Of a DNA stretch of 64,000 nt, positions 12,901 through 25,579 are shown in pieces (position 1 is the first letter of the stretch; every line of letters starts with the position of its first letter). A program made the translations under genes and the position numbers. This DNA is from Mangifera indica. Lineage: Eukaryota; Streptophyta; Magnoliopsida; Sapindales; Anacardiaceae. The stretch spans positions 18,175,639 to 18,239,638 of the forward strand of contig NC_058141.1 in assembly GCF_011075055.1 (NCBI RefSeq). Direction: 5' to 3'. The notes beneath the pieces are model-generated. The model searched no databases and was not told the origin of the DNA. It saw only the letters and a program-made list of their open reading frames with translations.

Positions 12901-15149
12901 ATGGGAAAGAAGGGAGGTGCCTCATGGTTGACCGCTGTGAAAAGAGCTTTCAGATCTCCTACTAAAGAGAGTGACAGGAGGAGCAATAGGCAAATAAGGG
13001 AGGAAAATGACCCAGAAGAAGATAAAGAGAAGGTTTTTCTTTATGCTAATTTGTTAATAATATAAATTTCTCTTACGTTTCTGGATCTGTTTGTCTTCGT
13101 TCTATGATCTATATATTAATTTCTGTTTTGATGGTTTTATGCAGAAGAGGGAGAAGAGAAGATGGATTTTTAGGAAAACTGCCAATCAAGAAACGGTGAC
13201 ACAGCAAACCCCAACAAAGGAGACAACTGCTGTAGACGGAATCAGTAGTAGTAGTGGTGCTGGACTGGTTGACCAAGCGACGGCTGCGGTAGAGGAAAAA
13301 AGGCACGCCATGGCTGTGGATGTGGCCGCTGCAGCTGCCGCTGAGGCTGCCAGGGCTTCTGCTCAGGCGGCGGCTGAGGTGGCTCGACTCATTAGGCCCC
13401 CAACTTTTAGTGCCAAAGAAATATATGCTGCCATTGTCATTCAAACTGCCTTCAGAGGTTACTTGGTAAGCAAAAGTGTAGAAGAACTTAACTGTTTGAT
13501 TAGCAGGTCTCTTGAGCTAATTAAAGATGAATTGATGGTTTTTATTTTTATTAAATCATCAACATGGTTGGATTATTTGTTTGAATATGATTTGATTAAT
13601 TTTGTGTAAAGGCAAGGAGAGCTCTCCGTGCACTAAGGGGGCTGGTAAAGCTGCAAGCTCTAGTGAGGGGTCATAATGTGAGAAAGCAAGCGAAGATGAC
13701 TCTACGGTGCATGCAAGCTTTGGTTCGAGTCCAAGCTAGGGTGCTTGATCAACGCGTTAGGCTTTCTCAAGAAACTAACAGAAAATCCACGTTCAGTGAC
13801 GCCAATAGCGTCTGGGAATCGCGATATCTTCAAGACATCTCTGATAGAAAATCAATGGTCAGTTTAATTATGAAAGTTTCTCTTTTTTTCACCTTTTCAA
13901 CCTACTTTTTATTTCTTTCTGTGAGCAACTATCACAGGGAAAATAAAGCAGAGTTATATTATGGACAAAGCAAATTAATGAACAGTTAACAGTCGGGGAA
14001 ACAATACCTTCTTAAGCAGACGACAAGTTGAAATTATTTAGTTACTTCTGTAAATCTTCATGTTACTGATGTGTTTCTTTATTCTCGTTGGGATACTATT
14101 CTTACATGTTTCAATGTTGCAGTCTAGAGAGGAAAGTAGCATTGCAGATGATTGGGATGAAAGGCCACACACAATCGAGGAAGTTAAAGCCATGCTGCAA
14201 CAAAGAAAAGAAGCAACAATGAAACGTGAAAAGACATTAACTAAGACCTTCTCTCAACAGGTGTGTTTGCCTCTGTCTCATGCGATCTCTCAATTTCCTC
14301 TGTTTTTAGTCTACTTACTTGATAAACTAATTGGTGTTATTTGCTGAACGTTTATCCACATAAAAGATGTGGAGAAATGGCAGAAGCTCCTCAATTGGTG
14401 ATGAAGTTGAGCTAGAAGATAGACCGAAATGGCTTGATAAATGGATGGCTACGAAGCCATGGGAGAGCAAAGCAAGAGCTTCAACGGATCAGAGAGACCC
14501 CATCAAAACTGTAGAAATTGACACCTCCCAACCTTATTCATATTTAGCATCAAATTATAGAAGAGCAAACCAAAATCAGTATCACCAGCAATACCATCAA
14601 AGGCCTGCTTCTCCACACCATAGAGCCCACCATAATACATCCCTTAATCACTCCCCTGTCACACCCTCTCCATCAAAAACCAGGCCTGTGCAGGTCCGGT
14701 CTGCCAGCCCTCGCTGTGGCAGAGAAGATAGAACTTTTAATACATCTCAAACACCGAGCTTAAGGTCTAATTACTACTATACTGGCAATGTGCATCAACA
14801 TGCCAGAGGTGGTTCGAGTAGTGCTACATTGCCTAATTACATGGCAGCAACTGAGTCTGCTAAGGCTAGAGCTCGTTCTCAAAGTGCACCAAGGCAAAGA
14901 CCATCAACGCCAGAGAGAGACCGAGTTGGATCAGCAAAGAAACGTCTTTCATATCCAGTGCCAGAACCATTGGGCGTAGGAATGGGATATGGAGTTTATA
15001 GACAAAACTTGAGGAGTCCAAGCTTTAAAAGTGTTAGTGGGTCACAGTTTGGGTTGGAGCAACAATCTAATTATTCTTCATGTTATACCGAGAGCCTTGG
15101 TGGTGAAATTTCTCCTTCTACTAGTGACCTCAGGAGGTGGCTGAGGTGA
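12901..15149 (+). CDS. IQD17: IQ67-domain calmodulin-binding protein (IQD17/18 type)
   Basis: Five exons, 12901-13032, 13145-13465, 13612-13857, 14123-14260 and 14367-15149, all with phase-0 GT-AG introns, give 539 residues. The N-terminus [20 protein letters not shown] is typical of IQDs. The IQ67 region starts near residue 138 ([20 protein letters not shown]) with further IQ-like repeats [14 protein letters not shown] and [13 protein letters not shown]. The first IQ motif is cut by an intron between GYL and ARR, as in the IQD family. An Ala-rich helix precedes it. [15 protein letters not shown] and [20 protein letters not shown] identify the IQD16-18 subgroup, and the C-terminal DUF4005-type region contains [20 protein letters not shown]. 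By family knowledge these basic proteins bind calmodulin and scaffold Ca2+ signalling at microtubules, membrane or nucleus. The gene neighbourhood supports IQD17/IQD18; which of the two Arabidopsis paralogues is closer cannot be decided here. Confidence 0.93.
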
Positions 15150-17075
15150 ATATGGTTTAGGTGATTACGGCTAAGTGTGAACAACAATAACTTGGTTAGA
15201 TTTTAATGCTTGAATCCGAGGTTGTGATTTAGAGGCAGTTGGGATTTTATGTAGAGGATATTTTGATTTCTGCTAGTTTTCTTTCATTGAATTTGAAGCT
15301 CCCCAAGTATCATGTCCCAAGAGTATTCTTTCAAGTGTTTAGCAAGTAACTTTGTAACTTTTTTTAATCTCTTTGTTTTAATTATGTAATGCTGATTACC
15401 CTTTAGCCTGTATGTACAGATCCAACTTTGCTTCAAGAAATCGAATGAAATAATGTTTTGGTTGGGTGTCATTGCCTTTTCCCTCTGTATTTTCATTAGT
15501 GCATTATATATATTAAAAACCACTTTTCCGCACATTTTCACCCATAAGCTAAGTCTGTCAACAAAAATTGAAATATGCAAGGACAGCACTCAACTCACTA
15601 ATGGCTATACTCACCACCTCTTCTTCTCATCCTTTCTTTTACTTCTTTTTGAGGCTTTTCTTTCTTCTTCGACTTCTACCAACCACAAACCCCGATGCCC
15701 AACAGTTGATCAACTTCAAAATCTTGCTTTACCAAACCCTTCTATGCTGAAAAACCGCAAAAAAACCAGAGCTCATGTTGCTTCAATGGTGTAAAATGCG
15801 ATGGAGCAAGAGTTTCTTCAATAGACCTCCTATTTAGTCAAACATTGATTTTCATTTTCTTGTTGTAATATAAATCTGCATGAACATGACATTATTCAAT
15901 TTAATTAGTAGGAACTCGTATAGGTTAAAAAATATTCAATTAAATATAGGGTTTATAGGTTCAGGGCCAAATCAGTTTAGGTTTGCTGATTGAATTGGTA
16001 GACTAAATTGGCTTTAACTTGATTATTTCTGTCTAACCCTTTTGGCCCAACGAGTCAAGTTTTTGGGTTTTACCAACTTGGTTCTGCGATTTACATAAAC
16101 CCAGGGTTTGGCCAACTGGGAAAAAGCGTGAGCACATGACTCACACTATTGCCGACTCAAGTGATGTTGCTGTCATGGATTAAAAATGCAAAATCATGGC
16201 AAAAGCAATGTCGTAAGTCATGACAATTTAGACTGTCAGCGGCAGCTTTTCAAGGCTCAGTGTAGTAAGAAGATGTTTTTGGTTAAACAGATTAAGGCGT
16301 GGGCACATGGATTACACTAACATCGACTAAAGTGCCCTGAATTTTGTCGCAAATTGTGACGGTGAAGGAAGGGTTGTTGGCGATGGCAGTTCAAAGCTCA
16401 ATTGAGTTAGAAAATAATGCTTGATGTGGAAATTGTCTTCGTCAAATTAAAATTCAACCTCCAAAACACTAAATTAGGGATCATCAAAATCTAATTTTAA
16501 AGTTTATTTAATTTATTGAAACCTTAAAATTAAAACTGAACCAAACCTAATTTCAAAAGAATTTTTAATTTGAATTTGACAATCCCTAATTTCAGTTTTT
16601 AAATTTCAAATGCTATAACTTAATTAGGGTAATATAATGATTGTAGTGCATAGTATTAGAAATAAATTTATGTTAACTTGGGTTTTGAATGAAATAGTAT
16701 ACTCAATGGGTGGAGAAATATTAGTAGGCCAAACGTTGGTTCAGAAAATGTAAATCACTATAAAAATTAACCCACCGTAATAAAAAGCCAGTGCTCGCAT
16801 AAGGACAGCCAAAGCTAAATCACCATAAGGACAGCTAAAGCTATTGCGGCAGTCGGCAGCCATACCAGCAATCCTCTTTCATTTTAAGAAGTCTACTGTT
16901 TTTTTTTTTTTTTTAATTTTGTTAATCTTAAGCTATATAAATGGAATCACAATCGTCATGCGGGTCCATGTTGTGACTGATTAAAGCATCTTTTTAGCTT
17001 TTTCCCCTGTCAAAAGGTGCAGCCTTGATACCATGTAACCATGTGATATGTTTTGTCCGAGTCTTGTATGCACTG
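15150..17075. other. 3' flank of IQD gene and spacer
   Basis: The probable IQD 3' untranslated region runs to about 15450 (AATGAAATAATG near 15443). Beyond it is spacer with no supported gene. An open frame at 15453-15794 is AT/pyrimidine-rich and has no domain. Confidence 0.55.
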
Positions 17076-17620
17076 AAATTTATAGGCCAAAAAAGTTATT
17101 CCCACCCAAGGTATAGTGCAAAGCCAAAGTCCCACCATTAACTTTCAAAAACTCAAATGTTTAGTCATATGTTAAAATTCATTATTATAGTTAAAGGTAA
17201 AAATATTATTTAGTAAAAATATTTAAAAAAAAACTAAAAATTTATCACATTTTCATCCCTAAATTTAAAAATCTAATACATTTTCTCACTTAAAGTTTAA
17301 AAAATAATTATTATTCTCTAAAGTTTTTTCAACCACCACTCTCAGCAACTGGAGATGGCAATGACATGTTCTCTCTCAATCTCAGGCCATCATCGACAGA
17401 CAAAGATATGTCTTCGTTTGGATATGAAGACACGTCTTCATCAGTTGGTGATGAAATCAGTGATGGTCATAAATATTTTTGTTTAATGATAATTTTTCTT
17501 TTAACCCTAATAGTAAATTTTAATATATGAATAGTTATTTAGGTTTTTAAAATTTAATGGTTGAGACTTTGGCTTTTCACTAACCCTTGGGTGGGAGTAA
17601 GTCTTTTAGCCAAATTTATA
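17076..17620. mobile_element. Non-autonomous Mutator-like element (17.1 kb copy)
   Basis: The body is 17085-17611 (527 bp) with a perfect 9-bp duplication AAATTTATA at 17076-17084 and 17612-17620. The left end GGCCAAAAAAGTTATTCCCA and the reverse-complemented right end GGCTAAAAGACTTACTCCCA continue to match for about 95 bp (both carry CCCACCCAAGG and then AAAGCCAAAGTC). The core near 17390-17455 has GAAGAC/GTCTTC dyads like those of the 42.7-kb copy. There is no transposase. Confidence 0.85.
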
Positions 17621-17848
17621 ATAATCGTATATACCTGTCATGACCCCATTGTCATCAACCTTTTTAAAACAAAAAAAACAACCCTTAATTATAACAAGGT
17701 GAATGATTCATGAGTAGGACACCCACTAGCATTTCATCAACTTTATTCTTCCCAGCCACGATTAATTTATCACTTACAGAAATGACAATGAGTTGAAACA
17801 ATAAAGGTAGGACCAGCATAGAGTTGCACTTAAAAAATAGGGATAGCT

Positions 17849-17869
17849 TATATATATATATATATATAT
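17849..17869. repeat. (TA)n microsatellite
   Basis: About ten TA units. Confidence 0.9.
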
Positions 17870-19823
17870 TGTATGAGGAGTACGATAACGTGGCCCATCA
17901 TTTATTGACAATTTATTTGAATATACCAAGCAAGCATAAGGTGGCAATTTATCCAAAGTAGAAGGACCTAGTCAAGTATCAATGGTCCACAAGGCACCAA
18001 AAATGGAGTTCCCACGATTCTCTGGTGGCGACTGCACAGAGTGGTTTACAAAGAGAGTTTGAGAGGTTAATGAAGCGTGTATATGGGTGGGAGCAGAAGT
18101 CACTGGTAGGTACCTTTTTAGGAGGCTTGAAAACCAGAAATAGCAGATGAAGTTGGCATTTCCAAGCTGCGAACACTTAAAAAGCCATTGGCTTAGCAAG
18201 GATGAAAACGAGCAACTTAACAGGCAACGGAAGTCTAGACGACCTCAACAACAAGAGTTGGTGCCTTTCCCTCCTTAATTCACTCTATCTATCGAAAAAA
18301 CACAGTCGTTTTTTTCTCTGGCCATGCTAGCTAGCAATGGGATCCAATCCTTTTTGAATGTCTTAGAACATCTCATAAATTTTGGGAAAACACTTCAAAC
18401 TAAACTACTGTAAGTCCCCAAGAATACACCATGAAAAGACTTCAGGTTTTGTTTGGTGCAACCGTATCATTTTGAAAATTTTTCCTGTACTATTCTTCCA
18501 TTGCTTTGTGTTTCCACGGTACAATCATTCCCAGTTTTGTTTTCATCACAACTCTCACGTAATATCTTTGAATCCTTCATTATTTAGGTATTTATCACGC
18601 ACCTTTACATTTCTCTCTTACACATTTGCCGGGGACTATATGAATATGATTATACCCTTATTTGCTCCGCAAATTTACCTCCACCCTTGCTTAGTTAGGG
18701 AATTTCCAAGGCCTAAACCAAACAGATTCATCTAAATCGATTGATTCGATAAAAAATCAATTCAATTTCAATTGAATTCGATTAATATACATACAAATCC
18801 AACACAAAACCTTTATACATTAGATTCCAACATTAGATTGATTAGCTATTAGTCAAATTTATTTATTCTAAATCCAACAGCACCCTGTCCGCAGATACTA
18901 GCATATATTTTAAATTCCATATTTGAGATGATGTAAAGCTAATTTAATTGAGTGACACGATATTATAATTTTGAAGAAGAATAATACAGAATGTGGACTT
19001 TCGTTAATAATTGAAAGCACAGCCATACCCAACAGTCTTGGGTAGCCCCAAAAAGCTATTCAAAATTGGGTCCAAAAAATAAAGAACAATTAGCTAGATA
19101 TCTGTCATGTTTATTAGTGTAATTACAAAAATATCCTTATCAATTAATACGAATTTCAATTTTAAATGTCCATAAATTATGAATATTATTAAATTATTTA
19201 TTTCTTGTTCTTTTTTCCATGTTAAACTTCAACTTGGATCAAATTTGAAGACATAACTTGTTTCAAGTTTCCATAATTCAAAATAATAAAAGTAAACAAA
19301 TACATATACTGCAATCCATTAGCTAGCTCTACACGTTTCAAACAATTCTTAACAATAAACAAAATATTGGTTTCAGTTAATCCAAAATAATAATTAAAAA
19401 AAAAAAAGTATTTCGTTTCGTTCATTCAATGGTCTAATTTGCTAAATTTCCCCAAATCCCTGGACTTTTGGCCGCACGAATGGACATAATAATCTTATGT
19501 TTCGTGCCTGAAAATTTCAATGGCAGCCTCACAAGCTCTTCGTAGTGGTTTAAAAGCAGGAGAGATTTCATAACTTTCTCTCTCATTTTCCAAGCAGCTA
19601 TCGCCTGGCTTGCCGGTAGCCAAATATGCACATCTTCCTTATCCAGTTTGGTCCATTCTTTGATCATGGTTTTGTTGAGTTTTCTCAATATACAATCGTC
19701 GACAACATGGTCTTCGGAAAATATGACATAACTTTTGCTTTCACAAGGCACGAATAATTCAAAGTGAAAAAAATGCAACATACAAAGATTGGCATGTATG
19801 CCGTATTTTTCCAAACTGCCACA

Positions 19824-19853
19824 AGTATGAGGTAACGTTTATCAGAAGGATAT
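19824..19853. repeat. Tandem-duplication anchor, copy 1
   Basis: A 30-bp stretch containing AGTATGAGGTAACGTTTAT recurs with one mismatch at 24801-24830. It is 2.06 kb upstream of the first GulLO start codon and 2.01 kb upstream of the second. It therefore lies at equivalent places in the two duplicated units. Confidence 0.7.
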
Positions 19854-20470
19854 AAAAACCATTCAAAATCATGAATCATCGTTTTGACTTTGTAAAGATT
19901 TTCTGGTAATTAAGAAGACAAAATCACGAATAACGAATCAGAATGCGAGTGCCGATCCCATATTGACTTTGAATGGTTTTGGTAACCAATTATCATGATG
20001 ACAGTAAATGAGTAGTTTCCAAGCAAACTTCGCTGGCAATCATTTCAACAACATTTATGATTTATCTGTAGAAACAATATTTACATCAATAATTATGTGA
20101 CTCAGCCATTTCTTTAACCTATTTTAATGAACTCGACCATTCTGAAGTTACCGATATAGTTTTTCGGGCCTGAATTATTCTGTGATTCTCTTACTTGAAA
20201 TTCCTCTAAAGAAAAATAAACGGATGCATAATTTAAACCCTCACCTTAAATTTGGATTTATAGTAACAAAAGAATAGTGAAGTATGGGTTAACTGATCTC
20301 AGTACGACGAGCTTTTACAGTATTGTTGGCCTTTGAAGTCACAGAAAATCACAATGGTAACTCCGTTAAGCTATTAAGAAGCCGCTTCTTTTACACGATA
20401 AGACTTTCAGATCGAAGGCACGACATTCAATGTTGTCGGCGGATCAAATCATTAATAAACGTAGAAAGCC

Positions 20471-20552
20471 TGCTACTCATGCCCTGTCAAACATTTTCAG
20501 GGCAAATACGTGTTGACTGTAGGTAAAGATATGCTACTCATGCCCTGTCAAA
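20471..20552. repeat. 21-bp direct repeat pair
   Basis: TGCTACTCATGCCCTGTCAA plus one further A occurs at 20471-20491 and again at 20532-20552, 61 bp apart, just before the transposon at 20586. I see nothing that explains it functionally. Confidence 0.8.
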
Positions 20553-20576
20553 TTCCCAGGTTCAATCTAATCAAAA

Positions 20577-21283
20577 TTACCAATGGGACAAAAGACTTTC
20601 TCCACTAAAAGGATATATGTTAATTATTGAAGTGCCAAATTCTTTTTTAATAAATCATTAAAATTAATAAAATTTATTAATTTTAAAAATAAAATTATCA
20701 TTTAATATTTAATATTAAAAGATATAAAAATTTATATGATTTTCTCTTTTTAATTTAAAAAACTAATAATATTTTTAAAATTAAATTTTAAAAAATTATA
20801 ATTTGTTTTCTTGTGATTTTATTTTTAACTCATCATTTTTTAGTAACTGAAATCCGATTATAAGCTCTCTTTCTCTATGTTAACAGTCTTCCACCCAGCA
20901 CAATCTCTATCAGAGATAAAAATGCTAGAGGAGGGGGAGGTTCAAAGAAGGCGGAGGAGGGAGAGTCAAGTCGCAAGAACAAAAGAATACCAAAGAAATT
21001 TTGTCAGAGAAATGGAAACCTAGTAAGGGGGAAAATATAACTTTTTCAAAGTTTAATCTTAAAAAAATTATTAATGTTCTAAACTAATAAAAGAAAATAA
21101 GATAAAATTTTATTAATGTTAATATATTACTAATTAAATAATGATTTTACCTTTAAAATTAATTGATTATATTAATTTTAGTAGCTAATAAATAAAAGTT
21201 TAATATTTTAATATCCTTAACCGGTATCAATTTGAGAATTCAAGAAATCTTAGGTGAGAATAAGTCCATTAGCCTTATTAATG
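20577..21283. mobile_element. Non-autonomous Mutator-like element (20.6 kb copy)
   Basis: The body is 20586-21274 (689 bp), with left end GGACAAAAGACTTTCTCC and reverse-complemented right end GGCTAATGGACTTATTCTCA. Long, gapped similarity between the two arms continues for more than 200 bp. The flanks TTACCAATG (20577-20585) and TTATTAATG (21275-21283) match at 7 of 9. It lies inside the upstream region of GulLO copy 1, and I find no counterpart upstream of copy 2. Confidence 0.65.
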
Positions 21284-21811
21284 CCTTATTTTACTAAGCT
21301 TTCTTACAATAAACCTTTACTTCTGGTCATTATATAACTAAACACATTATTTAAAGTTAACATAAATATACCGTGTGTCCTTCGGCCAACTTGTAGTTGT
21401 AACTACACAACTTTTCGTATTCTCCTGTTAACGTTTAAAATATATTTTATCTGTGGACGAAAATAAGCTCTGCATTTTCTAGCTGTTAATTTGAAGACAA
21501 ATGAAACATGTCCACGATCCAATCCTGAAACGAAAATAAAAAAGTAATGATGGCAATTACCACCAGAAACCATACGTGATCTTGACTTCAATGCATGCAT
21601 CCAGCTGTACATGGAGAGGACTGATACCTTAAGCCAATTTTTTAGTGCTGAAATAAAGATACATATGAAAGGTTCTCACACATGGAGTGTTATTTAATTT
21701 TTATTTAAAATGATTTAAGTATGTAATAATATATTATTTAGATATTTAATTAGATATTATTGTTACATGAAATGCTTCTACGCTACACAACAATTGATAT
21801 GTCCAGCGGCT

Positions 21812-21818
21812 TATAAAA
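21812..21818 (+). promoter_or_regulatory. Probable TATA box of GulLO copy 1
   Basis: TATAAAA lies 68 bp before the chosen start codon. This implies a leader of roughly 40 bp. Confidence 0.55.
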
Positions 21819-21885
21819 GCCACGTACCTATTTCAAGTTGTATCGAATACATTTGAGCATTGCCAACTTTCTTAAATTTAAATAT

Positions 21886-24238
21886 ATGGCAATGCTATGT
21901 TCCAAGACCACTACATCTAGGCATCTTTTCCGATCAAAATGTCTTGTCCTATTAGTCTTTATGGTGAGTTGCAGTCCTCCAGAAGACCCCATTCAATGTT
22001 CATCAAATAATTCCACCTGCACCATCACAAATTCTTATGGCATGTTCCCCGATCGAAGCGTGTGCAAGGCAGCCACCGTGTCGTACCCTACCTCAGAACA
22101 AGAGCTGATTTCTGTAGTATCAATGGCAACAATTGCCAAGAGAAAAATGAAAGTTGCAACGCGTTTCTCTCATAGCATTCCCAAGCTGGTTTGTCCAGAT
22201 GGAGAAGATGGGTTGCTCATTAGCACCAAATATCTCAATAAGATTTTGAAAGTTGATGCTCAAGCAATGACAATAACAGTGGAAAGTGGGGTGACTTTGA
22301 GACAGATAATTGAGGAGGCCACCAAGGCCGGGCTAGCCTTGCCTTATACACCATACTGGTGGGGCTTGACAATTGGTGGGCTAATGGCAACAGGAGCTCA
22401 CGGGAGTACGTTATATGGTAAAGGGAGTTCAGTTCATGATTACGTTGTTGAACTAAGAATTGTGAGTCCAGGAAGTGCAGAAGATGGATATGCTAAGGTC
22501 CGGGTGCTGAATGAGACTTATCAAGATCTTCATGCGGCTAAAGTTTCACTGGGTGTTCTTGGAGTTATATCTCAGGTATAAACGGCTTATTTATCATATC
22601 ATCAAGATTTTCTTCCCACTAAAGTTTCACTTGATGATCTTGGAGTTATGTCTCTCGGATATTGGCTTTATTAATGACCTGTTTTCTTTTATAAAAGGTC
22701 AATGTCAAATGACTATTTTCCACGTAACTTTGATGAAATAAAAATTTTTACCTTTTAAATTTAAAAATTCATTTATATAAAAATCGTTATATCATAACAA
22801 AAATAGAGTCATTTTGAACTGGCAAAAAAAAGATTAAAAAAATTCAATTGCCATTTTAAATGAAAAACTAAAGGGAATTTATTTAGTTTAAATGAAAAAT
22901 TAAAGGTAAAATTTGCGGAAATAATAATATTAAAGTATATTTGCATATAATTTAACTAGGTCACTTTAAAGTTGCAACCCCTCTTCAAGAGATCCATCAC
23001 GTACCTTATGAAGAATGATTCGGACTTGGGTGACGAAGCGGTTAGTTTTGGAAGGCAACATGAGTTCGCAGACATAAATTGGTACCCCAGTCAACGCAAG
23101 GCAATCTATCGAATTGATGACCGTGTTTCCTCTAACACATCAGGCAACGGACTATATGATTACATTCCATTCCGCTCCACCTTGACACCTCAATTGGCGA
23201 TCGTCAGAACTGCAGGTTTACTAGCTTTTATTCAATTATACTTTTAATCTGGCACCAACTGATTCATTTTTCTGAAATCTGAATATACGGATTTTCTAAT
23301 CTGTTTGGGTTATTATGCTTGTTGTTTGATCAGAGGAGATACAAGAATCAACAAATGATGCTGATGGCAAGTGCATTGGGGCAAGGCTAGTGACTTCAAC
23401 GTTAGTGAGCAATGCGTTTGGCTTAACAAATAATGGTATTAATTGCTTCCACTCAAAGCTACATTATTGCCATAAACTGTAATTTGTTATTTCATGGAAT
23501 AAATTTTGTGGTCATTTTGGAGTAGGTATACTCTTTTTGGGCTATCCTGTAATTGGATTTCAGAATCGACTCCAATCATCGGGGACCTGCCTTGATAGTC
23601 TACAAGACACATCGATCACAGCATGCCCTTGGGATTGTAGAATCAAGGGCGAGTTCTTCCATCAAACAACTTTCTCTATTGGATTGTCTGTCGTCAAAAA
23701 CTTCATTGAAGATGTACAAAAACTAGTTGCATTAGAACCTGAATCATCATGTGGTCTAGAGCTTTACAATGGAATTCTCATGCGCTATGTTACAGCTTCG
23801 AGTGCTTACTTGGGAAAACAAGAGGATGCAATAGATTTTGATATCACATATTACCGAAGCAAAGACCCAATGAATCCTAGGCTTTATGAAGATATTCTTG
23901 AAGAAATTGAACAAATGGCAGTGTTCAAGTATGGAGGACTGCCCCACTGGGGAAAAAATAGGAACCTAGTGTTTGATGGGGTGATAAAAAAATACAAAAA
24001 TGCCGAAAAATTCTTACAGGTTAAAGAGAGGTACGATTCTTTAGGGCTCTTCTCCAGTGAGTGGACAGACCAAGTTCTTGGATTGAAAGGTAGGGTGAAT
24101 ATAGTGAATGATGGATGTGCACTTGAAGGATTGTGTATATGCTCACAAGACAGTCACTGTGCCCCTGCCAAAGGCTATTTGTGCAGACCTGGCAAAATTT
24201 ATACGGATGCAAGAGTTTGTGTTCGAATAATTTCTTAA
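21886..24238 (+). CDS. L-gulonolactone oxidase-like FAD enzyme (GulLO), intact copy
   Basis: Four exons, 21886-22575, 22960-23215, 23334-23435 and 23526-24238, give 586 residues, close to Arabidopsis GulLO proteins. A hydrophobic N-terminus (about residues 19-30) suggests a signal peptide. The FAD-binding half includes FSHSIPKLVCPDG (His-96 sits where rat GULO carries its flavin-linking His), VESGVTLRQIIEEA and GLTIGGLMATGAHGS. The aldonolactone oxidoreductase C-terminal domain carries GGLPHWGKN, the family HWxK motif. A Cys-rich tail follows (CALEGLCICSQDSHCAP). By family knowledge it oxidises L-gulono-1,4-lactone toward ascorbate, probably in the secretory pathway. Plant GulLO activity is low and the natural substrate is uncertain. 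The start was chosen at the first ATG giving a plausible signal peptide; an in-frame ATG two codons later is possible. Confidence 0.92.
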
Positions 24239-24800
24239 AGACTCATTTGATTCTATCTGTGAGACAATATATATGTGATCTCTTAATTTCTTAACAACTC
24301 ATTTGATTCTATTTGTAAGACAACATATATGTGATCTCTTATGGTTAAAGGCTTGAAGCTTCCAAGACCGAGCCTGAGGTTTATCATTTTCTTTTAGGAA
24401 TATTATTTACTATATCCCAAAATTGCACCTATTTTATAGACTATAGTTGCTATGTCGACAATAAAATATCTGTGTCTTGAAACTGATATACTCTTTAAAT
24501 ATAAAGAAATAAGAAAAAGTAAATTAATATATGATGTAAAATTTCCTTTGTTTTGGGTGTGATGCGTACAGTATATGCTCACACTCACATGAGAGCTAGC
24601 TGTCGTGGTGAACTCTTTTTATAAAAGTCTGTGATGGAACACTCAAGATGGCCGAACTAGTCTACAGCTATTTGGATCATATCAAGACCATGATGTAAAA
24701 CTTAAAGCTTATGATCAGTAAGCCCACTTTTAACCGAAAAAGATTATGCTCAGGACCCATCGTCATCCATAGTTATTCCCGTGTAAGTTATAATTCCAGT

Positions 24801-24830
24801 AGTATGAGGTAACGTTTATTAGAAGGATAT
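24801..24830. repeat. Tandem-duplication anchor, copy 2
   Basis: 29 of 30 bases match 19824-19853. It marks the second unit of the GulLO duplication. Confidence 0.7.
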
Positions 24831-25086
24831 TTATAGCTAGAGAGCTATAAGTGTGGTAACAGTAACAGCCATAAGTATGCGACATTATGATGTCCAAGAA
24901 ACCATGTTAAATCCTATACACCATGATTCAAACTTCAAAGGTTAGTAAAAACTGAGAAGTAGGGGCTAACTGGCGCTGAGAGACTGTCTTTCATTTCTTC
25001 ACCCTTGAAAATCAATGAGAAAATTAAGCACAAGGAAAGATATCTGTAGTAACTAGAAAGCAATTAATAGGCATTCTCTTTTACCT

Positions 25087-25579
25087 TAAGAGGGTGATTG
25101 GTTTTATGAATATTTTATTACTAAAATTAAAAAATTACTTTTGAAGATAAATAAACTTAAAGATTATTAGGTATAAATTATTATTATGTTTAATAAAAAC
25201 AGATAGGTATAAATAATTATTGTGTTTGATTAGAGAGAATAAAAGAATATTAATATATTATTTTATTTAAATATCTTTAGGTATAATTATATTTTTTATG
25301 TTATTTATTATATTAATTAAAAATAAGATTATTTTTATAGTTAAAAAATTAATAAATAAATTATATATTATAATAAAATCGAGATTAGTTTAATAATCTT
25401 TTAATATTTAAGGTGGAAATAGTAATTAGATTAACTCTTATATTACCTGTCATATCATCATTAATAATATAAGATTGCTGAAATTTTTTATTACTTATAA
25501 ATCAAACAAAATAATATAAATAATAAAAAATAGATTAGCAGAATAATCTTTAATCCCCCCAACTAAATGCACCCTATAA
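25087..25579. mobile_element. Probable Tourist-like MITE
   Basis: The body is 25090-25576 (487 bp), strongly AT-rich. It starts GAGGGTGATTGGTTT and ends CCAACTAAATGCACCCTA, whose reverse complement TAGGGTGCATTTAGTTGG resembles the left end. TAA flanks both sides (25087-25089, 25577-25579). GGGTG..TTGGTT ends with a 3-bp TAA duplication are typical of PIF/Harbinger-derived MITEs. The ends are short and imperfect, so this is tentative. Confidence 0.45.

Larger units (their letters stand above)
17621..20576. other. Intergenic, no gene seen
   Basis: AT-rich spacer with a (TA)n tract at 17849-17869. A minus-strand open frame at 19434-19814 (126 codons) has mixed composition but no recognisable family and no splice-site support. 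It may be a remnant. Sequence from about 19824 onward is also found downstream of the first GulLO gene and marks the start of the GulLO tandem duplication. Confidence 0.5.

Noticed and set aside
13109..13444. Antisense frame over IQD exon 2
   Set aside because: It arises from the Ala/GCN-rich coding strand read backwards.
19434..19879. Minus-strand overlapping frames possibly forming a frameshifted gene
   Set aside because: I looked for a resistance-gene or F-box remnant, but no motif could be recognised. It is left as unassigned spacer.
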